DNA from: Pelagimonas varians
Lineage (GTDB): Bacteria > Pseudomonadota > Alphaproteobacteria > Rhodobacterales > Rhodobacteraceae
Direction: 5' to 3'
Assembly: GCF_003208435.1 (NCBI RefSeq)
Contig: NZ_QKMF01000004.1
Span: forward strand, 124,001 to 188,000
Length of the DNA stretch: 64,000 nucleotides
The notes beneath the pieces were generated by a model that saw nothing but the letters and a program-made list of their open reading frames with translations, ran no database searches and was not told where the DNA came from. Positions 19,301 through 24,857 of this stretch are shown piece after piece (the stretch's first letter is position 1; every line of letters starts with the position of its first letter). The translations under genes were made by a program, and so were the position numbers.

Positions 19301-19774
19301 GATGGCCAATGGGCACCGCAGATCAATCTGGGTGTGCCGGTTCTGATCCCAGAAAATTATGTTCCTGATCTGGATGTGCGTTTGGGGCTGTATCGCCGCT
19401 TGTCCTCGCTGACCACCAAGGTCGAATTGGAAGGGTTTGCAGCTGAATTGATCGACCGGTTTGGGAAACTGCCACGTGAAGTAAATACTTTGATGTTGGT
19501 CGTCCGCATCAAAGCGATGTGTAAGCGTGCCGGAATTGCCAAGCTGGATGGCGGACCAAAGGGGGCGACCGTTCAGTTCCACAACGACAAATTTGCCAAG
19601 CCGGAAGGTCTGGTGACGTTTATGGCGGCGCAGGGTGATACGGCTAAAATCAAGGATAACAAGATCATCGTCCGGCGCGACTGGCGCAGTGACAAAGACA
19701 AGATTCAAGGTGCGTTTGCCATTGCCCGCGATCTGGCCGAAGCCGCTGGAAAGATCAAGAAACGGGTTAAGTGA
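16313..19774 (+). CDS. mfd: Transcription-repair coupling factor
   Basis: A 1153-aa ATP-dependent translocase that removes stalled RNA polymerase and recruits UvrA. Domains in order: UvrB-like N-terminal region, RNA-polymerase-interacting CarD-like domain (NLVVHVDHGIGRYLGLEV, about residue 483), RecG-like helicase with Walker A GDVGFGKTEVA (about 626) and DEEQ box (IIDEEQHFG, about 726), then the C-terminal TRCF domain. The ATG at 16313 (MVQKQIVMGGAPEGFDAK) matches the family start; the TTG 12 codons upstream is less likely. Confidence 0.97.
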   Translation: MVQKQIVMGGAPEGFDAKLVLNEMAKVNGPVIHVARDDKRLASMRDALAFLAPDVPVVSFPGWDCLPFDRVSPNADISSARMAALAGFLHGMPAQYILLTTLSAVTQKLPARDVLREAAFVANVGGRVDEDALRGFLVRMGFSQAPTVTEPGDYAIRGGIVDIFPPGDGGPVRLDFFGDVLDGARRFDPATQRTTEKLDYIELAPVSEVILDEAAITRFRQNYRIEFGASVKDDPLYEAVSAGRKHQGIEHWLPFFHDRLETLFDYLPDVPLLLDDQFTPSRLARWDSIQDQYEARTHALTQKKTMGSVYKPVPPGLLYLDDAAWEAAIDGRRVVQFHPLPQASGPGVVDAGGRIGRNFSPERQQESISLFGALADHIKVKMSAGPVLIASYSEGARERLTGLIEDEGLAEAIPLSNGARIGKHGLHLAVWSLEAGFEAPWNDGKITVISEQDVLGDRLIRAPRKRRKAENFLTETQSLSPGNLVVHVDHGIGRYLGLEVISAAGAAHECITIEYAEAAKLYLPVENIELLSRYGHDEGLLDRLGGGAWQAKKAKLKERIREMADKLIRIAAERALRTAPVMDPPMGASESFAARFPYQETDDQLNAINDVMEDMHSGQPMDRLICGDVGFGKTEVAMRAAFIAAMSGVQVAVIAPTTLLARQHYRSFAERFRGFPLQVAPLSRFVGTKEAAMTRDGISRGTVDIAVGTHALLAKGVRFDRLGLLIIDEEQHFGVQHKERLKQLRSDIHVLTLTATPIPRTLQLSLTGVRDLSIIGTPPVDRLAIRTYVSEFDAVTIREALLREHYRGGQSFYVVPRIADLPEIEEFLKEQMPEITYMVAHGQMAAGELDERMNAFYDGKYDVLLATTIVESGLDIPTANTMIVHRADMFGLSQLYQIRGRVGRSKTRAYCYLTTKPRAKLTTTAEKRLRVLGSIDTLGAGFSLASQDLDIRGAGNLLGEEQSGQMRDVGYELYQSMLEEAIAKIKSGKMEGLTDDDGQWAPQINLGVPVLIPENYVPDLDVRLGLYRRLSSLTTKVELEGFAAELIDRFGKLPREVNTLMLVVRIKAMCKRAGIAKLDGGPKGATVQFHNDKFAKPEGLVTFMAAQGDTAKIKDNKIIVRRDWRSDKDKIQGAFAIARDLAEAAGKIKKRVK

Positions 19775-19810
19775 TTTTCAGTATTCTCGGGACCCAAAGC
19801 TTGAAAACAA

Positions 19811-19842
19811 AACGCCCGCCTGATTAGGCGGGCGTTTTTTTT
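19811..19842. terminator. Bidirectional terminator between mfd and methyltransferase
   Basis: An 11-bp perfect stem (AACGCCCGCCT) with loop GATT, followed by eight T on the plus strand and preceded by an A-rich stretch, so it works for the convergent genes on either side. Confidence 0.88.
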
Positions 19843-19851
19843 ATGGGGGGG

Positions 19852-20919
19852 TTACCCGCGGCGGCGACGTCCGCCACGTCCGCCGCGCCCACCAAGTTCG
19901 CCGGGCGCTTTGTTGAACCGGATCCATTCTCCGCCAGATTCATCGTTGTTGGTTAGAAAGTTGGCTGCGCGAATGGCTTCCATTTCCTTTCCAGCTTTGG
20001 CTTTGGTGCTGCCAAGGCCAAACAGGATGCAAAAGGCTTCGTCATCCAAACCTTCGGGCAAAACGATGCCTGCGGCTTCGACTTCTGCTTTCTTTTCAGC
20101 CAGTTTTTTCGGGCCGACGGGCAGGGCGATCGGGTTCATAATCGCGGACGTCATTCCTGCGCCCATTGCCATCGGCAAAAATGCATTGTTGATGCCATGG
20201 CGGTTGGGCAGACCAAACGAGATGTTCGACGCGCCGCAGGTTGTATTCACACCCAGTTCATCGCGCAAGCGGCGTACAAGGGTAAAGACCTGCAGACCGG
20301 CAGTGCCCATCGCGCCAATTGGCATAACCAGCGGATCAACCACAATGTCATGCGCTGGAATGCCGAAATCTGCGGCACGTTCGACAATCTTTTTCGCAAC
20401 GGCAAAACGTACATCCGGATCTTCGGAAATGCCGGTGTCATCGTTGGAAATCGCGACAACTGGAACGTTGTATTTTTTGACCAGCGGCAAAACCAGTTCC
20501 AAACGTTCTTCTTCGCCGGTGACGGAATTGAGCAAGGGGCGGCCTTCGGCGGCGGCAAGGCCGGATTCCAGCGCACCGGGAACAGAGCTGTCGATACAAA
20601 GCGGGCAATCTGTGACGGCTTGGACCCGCTCGATCAACTGGCGCATCAATTCCGGCTCAACAAAGTTATTGTCCGCATAGCGGGGGTCTTCTGCCATCTT
20701 GTTGGAAAACACCGCGCCGGAATTGATGTCCAAAACCGTGGCACCAGCGGCGACTTGGGCAATGGCATCGGCTTCGACGCGGGAAAAATCGCCCGCTTCC
20801 AATTCCGCATTCAGGATTTTACGCCCTGTAGGGTTGATCCGTTCGCCGATCACGCAGAAGGGCTGATCAAAACCGATGATTGCGGTTTTGCTTTTGGATT
20901 CAATAATAGTACGGGTCAT
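19852..20919 (-). CDS. Methyltetrahydrofolate:corrinoid methyltransferase
   Basis: A 355-aa pterin-binding TIM-barrel protein of the MeTr/MetH-like family. It carries CVIGERINPTGRK, ATVLDINSGAV and the IDSS segment that bind methyl-THF. It is expected to move methyl groups between tetrahydrofolate and a corrinoid protein. It ends in an unusual basic Gly/Arg tail (GGRGGRGGRRRRG) absent from the core family. The ATG lies just 3 bp after the stop of the MTHFR gene, so they form one operon. No corrinoid protein is in the window. Confidence 0.88.
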   Translation of the reverse strand: MTRTIIESKSKTAIIGFDQPFCVIGERINPTGRKILNAELEAGDFSRVEADAIAQVAAGATVLDINSGAVFSNKMAEDPRYADNNFVEPELMRQLIERVQAVTDCPLCIDSSVPGALESGLAAAEGRPLLNSVTGEEERLELVLPLVKKYNVPVVAISNDDTGISEDPDVRFAVAKKIVERAADFGIPAHDIVVDPLVMPIGAMGTAGLQVFTLVRRLRDELGVNTTCGASNISFGLPNRHGINNAFLPMAMGAGMTSAIMNPIALPVGPKKLAEKKAEVEAAGIVLPEGLDDEAFCILFGLGSTKAKAGKEMEAIRAANFLTNNDESGGEWIRFNKAPGELGGRGGRGGRRRRG

Positions 20920-20922
20920 TCT

Positions 20923-21861
20923 TTATCCTTGAAGATCAGAAGCGGGGGCAGCCGCAGGGCCGCCATTGTCAGTTGCCCATTTGGCATTTGTCTTGATGCC
21001 GCCAAGTGGGAAGAAATGCACGCGCTCAACGTTAAAGTCCGGGTTTTTGGCTTTGTGCGCGGCTAGCTTGGTCAATACATCGGTTGGCTCATAGGGCAGC
21101 AACAGTTTGGACACATCCATCGCGCGCTTTTGCAAGACCTTGAGCGACGGGCCAACACCGCAAGCGATGGCGAATTTTATCAACGTTTGGAGCTTGGCAG
21201 GGCCAGCGATGCCAATGTGTATCGGGATATCAATGCCTTCAGCTGCCAGCCGGTCTGCCCAAGCGATGATTGGATCGGCGTCAAAGGCGAACTGCGTGGC
21301 AAGGGCCATCTCGGCATCTGTGGTCTCGTTGAATTTTTGCTTCCAGCGGAGGGCATCCATGACCACCGCGTCGCCGCCTTTGGTGTCGATGTCGCGGTTG
21401 CCTTCGGGGTGGCCAGCGACATGAAGGCGCTTGAAACCGGCTTTGTCAAAAAGGCCTGTCTCCATCAACTGCATTGAACTGTGGAAATCGCCATGCGGCT
21501 CTGCCACGCCGCCCGCCAGCAACAAGGCTTGCTCAACACCAGCTTCGCCTTGGTACATTGCGATCCAGTTTTCCAAAGTCGCCGCATCTTTGATGATACG
21601 GGCTGGAAAATGCGGCATGACGGAATAACCTTCGTCCGCGATCCGCTTGGCCGTGGCGACCATTTCTTCGATTGGGGTGCCTTCGATATGGGCAACATAG
21701 ATGCGTGTGCCCTCAGGCAGCAAATCGCGGAAATTTTCAACCTTGGACGCCGTGCGCGGCATCACCTCGATGGAATAACCTTGCATGAAGGCTTCTAGGT
21801 TTTCGTTGCGTGGGCCGTCGACAGGTTTGTCGTCGCGCTTGCGGAAATTCAACAGAGCCAT
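20923..21861 (-). CDS. Methylenetetrahydrofolate reductase
   Basis: A 312-aa MetF-type flavoprotein that interconverts methylene-THF and methyl-THF. The N-terminal half carries IEVMPRTASKVENF and RIYVAHIEGTP; AVVMDALRWKQKFN and IPIHIGIAGPAKLQTLIKFA follow. ATG 21861 (MALLNFRKRDDK) has GGGAGG upstream and is chosen over a longer start that overlaps the next gene. Together with the methyltransferase downstream it suggests a C1 route that feeds or drains methyl groups (for example from methylated amines or sulfonium compounds), which is inference. Confidence 0.85.
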   Translation of the reverse strand: MALLNFRKRDDKPVDGPRNENLEAFMQGYSIEVMPRTASKVENFRDLLPEGTRIYVAHIEGTPIEEMVATAKRIADEGYSVMPHFPARIIKDAATLENWIAMYQGEAGVEQALLLAGGVAEPHGDFHSSMQLMETGLFDKAGFKRLHVAGHPEGNRDIDTKGGDAVVMDALRWKQKFNETTDAEMALATQFAFDADPIIAWADRLAAEGIDIPIHIGIAGPAKLQTLIKFAIACGVGPSLKVLQKRAMDVSKLLLPYEPTDVLTKLAAHKAKNPDFNVERVHFFPLGGIKTNAKWATDNGGPAAAPASDLQG

Positions 21862-21890
21862 GATGGCCTCCCTCAACTGCATGGTCGGTT

Positions 21891-22187
21891 TTACGCCCAA
21901 CCGTCATTTGCGATAAGCGTTTTCAGACGCTCTTGGTCATAGTCTGTGTCCAAACCGGTGGCCGTCTTGGCAGCCAGTTCAGCTTGATCACCTTCTTCGG
22001 AACCAGAGGCCACTTTGCGCCATTCTGCCAAATACGCGTCGGCATCAATTTCGCCGCCTTTCATGGCGGCGCGGTCGATGGCCTGTTCGAAACGTTCAGG
22101 CAACTGTATCTTGGCTGCGCGGCGACCTTTGCCCACAATCACCTGTGCGGGGATGTCGCGCCAATAGACGATTGTGATATCTGGCAT
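21891..22187 (-). CDS. 'Virulence factor' family small protein
   Basis: A 98-aa protein of the family named Virulence_fact in Pfam (MPDITIVYWRDIPAQVIVGK...). The name is historical and says nothing about function here. Relatives regularly sit directly before MTHFR and methyl-THF methyltransferase genes in Rhodobacterales, as in this three-gene minus-strand operon. This suggests a role in that C1 module. Confidence 0.75.
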   Translation of the reverse strand: MPDITIVYWRDIPAQVIVGKGRRAAKIQLPERFEQAIDRAAMKGGEIDADAYLAEWRKVASGSEEGDQAELAAKTATGLDTDYDQERLKTLIANDGWA

Positions 22188-22445
22188 GGTGGTGATTCCT
22201 CTTGTTCCTGACTGACCCTAGCCGTGGGAATGGGGCATTCGCCGTCGGTTTTCGACTTGTGCCAATCCATCCGCGACAGGGTAGAGCCTGCGCCGGGAAT
22301 GTTAAACAGCTGTGGACTGTCGAAGTTTTCACGAAGAACATGAGCCAGATTAACCTTGTCGGAAGTTAGATTTTAAACCAAGCCCTTGTTTTTATGACGT
22401 TTATCGGATCGAATATCGCTAGAAAGCGTCTAAATCCTCCTAATC

Positions 22446-22464
22446 CGCTTACAATCCGCTTACA
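22446..22464. repeat. Left attachment-site repeat (attL candidate)
   Basis: The 19-bp sequence CGCTTACAATCCGCTTACA is present here and again, identical and in the same orientation, at 36069-36087. Here it overlaps the last codons and stop of the integrase gene. It contains an 11-bp tandem period (AATCCGCTTAC twice at this end). No tRNA gene is visible at either copy. Confidence 0.75.
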
Positions 22465-23581
22465 GCTTTTCATCTTCTAGGACCGCGCGCATGTCCGCAA
22501 TTGATTCATCTTCGTCAGCCCAAGCGAGATATGTCGTTGCTGTGGTGTTCGTTGAAGAGTGGCCCGCCAGCTTCGAAACGCGGTTCAGCGGCACCCCCCG
22601 TTCTAAGAGCCGTGTAATAAATCCGTGCCGCAACCCGTGGGCGGTGCCGGTTACTCCTGCCGCTTTAAAGGCTTTGGCGATGCGGGCGGATGCCATTGCT
22701 GACGACAGAGGCTTCCCGACAAAGGACGGGAAAACGAGGTCATTGTTCGATGCCGCTTTTCGTCGCTCAAGGATTTCCCGAACCGACTTCGACATGGGCA
22801 AGGTTCGTCGGCTTGCCGAAGTTTTTGTCCCTTCCTTAATCCCCACACGCCGCACAGGGTCTTTAAAAAAGGCCGTGATCCGCCAAATCTTGATCGTATC
22901 AGCTTCCCAGTTTACATCCTCCCAGTGTAGCCCTAGCGCCTCCGACAACCGACAACCGGTGTGGGCTAAGACCACGATTAGATCGGCTGTGGCGTCGTTT
23001 CCCTTGTCCCGAAGATAATCAGCCGCCCTAAGCCCGTCTGCAAGCGATACGACGCGTGGCGGGGCTTTAGGCAGGGGTAGGGGCTTAACCCCCTCCCAAG
23101 GCCGTGTCTCGATAAGGCCCCACTCATGCGCGTTGCGCATCGCCCGCTTTAGGGTTTTCATGCGTTGGTTCGTGCTTACAGAGGCAAGCCCATGCTGTTT
23201 CATTCTGATCTGGGCGGTGCCGAAATCCATAGCTGTGATGTCGCCAATCGGCTTTATGTCTAGGACTTCGATCAGCTTGCGGACTGTTAGCTCACGGTTG
23301 ACGGCTGTTGAATAACGGGAATCACCGACAGTTATGCGAGGGAGCCAAACGTCCCTTAGATAAATGTCCACCGGCATCCGGTCTTTGACGGTTGTGGATA
23401 GGAGGGCCTCTTCGGCTTCGGCTTCGCGCAAGGTCGCCAGCTTCTGTGCGCCTCTTTTGCCGTTTGGGCCGGTGTAGCGTTCGTATTGGACTGTGGTCTT
23501 TCCGTTCGCGTCAACGGCCCGCCAACAGGCCAAATAGTAAGCATCTTTTCCGCGCGGGGTTCTTTTCGCCGTGTAAGCCAT
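22460..23581 (-). CDS. int: Tyrosine recombinase / integrase
   Basis: A 373-aa site-specific recombinase. The N-terminal part (about 1-60) is an AP2/arm-binding-like region, followed by a SAM-like core-binding domain (about 65-165) and the catalytic domain. Catalytic residues visible are R211 (HTGCRLSEA), K253, H315 and R318 (HGLRH), H341 (GHSS) and the nucleophile Y351 (TTYLAW). Its stop codon lies inside the left att repeat, the usual place for an element-borne integrase. It is divergent from the alpA-like gene. Confidence 0.95.
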   Translation of the reverse strand: MAYTAKRTPRGKDAYYLACWRAVDANGKTTVQYERYTGPNGKRGAQKLATLREAEAEEALLSTTVKDRMPVDIYLRDVWLPRITVGDSRYSTAVNRELTVRKLIEVLDIKPIGDITAMDFGTAQIRMKQHGLASVSTNQRMKTLKRAMRNAHEWGLIETRPWEGVKPLPLPKAPPRVVSLADGLRAADYLRDKGNDATADLIVVLAHTGCRLSEALGLHWEDVNWEADTIKIWRITAFFKDPVRRVGIKEGTKTSASRRTLPMSKSVREILERRKAASNNDLVFPSFVGKPLSSAMASARIAKAFKAAGVTGTAHGLRHGFITRLLERGVPLNRVSKLAGHSSTNTTATTYLAWADEDESIADMRAVLEDEKL

Positions 23582-23804
23582 GGGCCTAAATCTTTCTTCG
23601 TTTGGGTCGATATATCTTAGATATTGAACTCGGCAAATGGGCGCGACAATAAACCACAGTACGGCATGAGTTTTGGATCAGCCCAAGCCTTTATATTGTA
23701 TCTAATGACCTGTTATACATAACTTTTTTCGTAAAGAGGGGTTTCCCCATTAATCTCTTTCCGCTAGGCTCGTTTCCGTCAAACGACACCAGAAGGTAGA
23801 GATA
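23582..23804. promoter_or_regulatory. Divergent int/alpA control region
   Basis: This AT-rich spacer must hold promoters for int (leftward) and alpA (rightward). It contains the palindrome ATATCT-T-AGATAT (23612-23624) 31 bp from the int start, and the dyad GTTAT-AC-ATAAC (23712-23723). The latter overlaps a plausible -10 (TATACA) for alpA. A GGGGTTTCCCC hairpin follows at about 23738. The regulators are not known. Confidence 0.45.
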
Positions 23805-24122
23805 ATGACCAAAGACCCAACCCAGCCCGACACTCTCATGGGCAACGACCCAATCACGGGAGGTGGACGTGAATCAAGCGAAGCAACAGCGAAAGTGGCA
23901 AAAGTGGATGGTCCGCTTACCTACAGTGCGACTTCGTTCGGAAAAGCAGTCGGATTGTCGAAAGACAGCATCCGCTCCCTGATCCGGCAAAAAAGGCTGA
24001 AGGCTCTGAAGGTTGGCCGACGCTGGGTGATCCCGCGCAGCGAGTTGGAACGGTTCATGGCTGAGATAGAGGCTCTGCAAATTGAGCCGTTTGCAACATC
24101 CCAGACACAAGCGAACGGGTGA
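23805..24122 (+). CDS. AlpA/excisionase-like HTH protein
   Basis: A 105-aa DNA-binding protein. After a flexible N-terminus, residues about 42-86 form a MerR/excisionase-type winged HTH: YSATSFGKAVGLSKDSIRSL, then IRQKRLKALKVGRRWVIPRS. Such AlpA-like proteins in P4 and related satellites switch on integrase or excision. A good ribosome site (AGAAGGTAGAG) precedes the ATG. It is divergent from int and lies upstream of the replication gene, the normal position for this job. It could act as excisionase, activator, or both. Confidence 0.82.
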   Translation: MTKDPTQPDTLMGNDPITGGGRESSEATAKVAKVDGPLTYSATSFGKAVGLSKDSIRSLIRQKRLKALKVGRRWVIPRSELERFMAEIEALQIEPFATSQTQANG

Positions 24123-24857
24123 TGTTGCCATAAGCGAAAAGCGGACCCCGAAAGGCCCGCTTCTGATGAAATGGCCCGACCCAACTCACGCCATAACAAA
24201 GTTGACTGAAAGATATATCAACGCTTTGGAATATAAAGCATTTTGATCGTCTTTAAAAGCCAAACCAAGGCTTCAGTTACCTTTTAGCTTAGGTCGGCCC
24301 ACCAAACAGAATCACCATCAATCGCGGGTCTAATTCGGAAGGCTGCTGATCTGATTCGGAAGGCTGACGGTTTTTGTAGGTTTTGGCGGTCTGTGGGCTG
24401 ATATCGAATAATTCTGGAGAAAAATGTCGAGGCTGAAAATGGTTAACGACTTTTTTTATAAACTAATCTGGGCGGAAACGGCTTTCAAATATCGGGGTTG
24501 AATCAATATCCGGTTTTGATAAATTGAAGGAGATAAAAGTGAGCGCGGCGGAATGTAAAAAATTAGAACGGGATGTTGATATGTCTTAAATAATCGCTTT
24601 CTGGTTTCAGGATAAAAGTTGAAGGGCTTTCCGAATTCATTCGGAAATATCTTTGCCGTATTCTGGAATGGCAGTAGCGTAAAGAAAGAGGGGAGCCGAC
24701 CCAAGCCGACACCCCCCCAAAAAAAACCAACATACGAACCTGATATCTTTATATCTCAGATAGTTGGTTTCTCAAAGGGAAAAATGCGGGTTGGCTCTTT
24801 CAATAGGGTTTGGGTGGTTATCGCCCAGATTATTTATTGCAAGACAAGGAACATCCC
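24123..24857. promoter_or_regulatory. AT-rich leader between alpA-like and replication genes
   Basis: There are 735 bases without a convincing gene. They contain two direct copies of ATTCGGAAGGCTG (24333-24345 and 24354-24366, 21 bp apart) and the related 20-bp palindrome TTTCCGAATTCATTCGGAAA (24628-24647). They also hold an AGATATATC box (24211-24219) and a double ATATCT motif (24743-24756). A C7A8 tract lies near 24713. The arrangement looks like an operator region for the replication gene. A 102-aa ORF at 24619-24927 overlaps the replication gene and looks spurious. Confidence 0.5.
24628..24647. promoter_or_regulatory. Perfect palindrome TTTCCGAATTCATTCGGAAA
   Basis: Arms of 9 bp around a TC centre. 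The half-site ATTCGGAA also occurs as a direct repeat at 24333 and 24354. It lies 210 bp upstream of the replication protein start, so it is probably an operator for an element-encoded or helper-encoded regulator. Confidence 0.5.
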
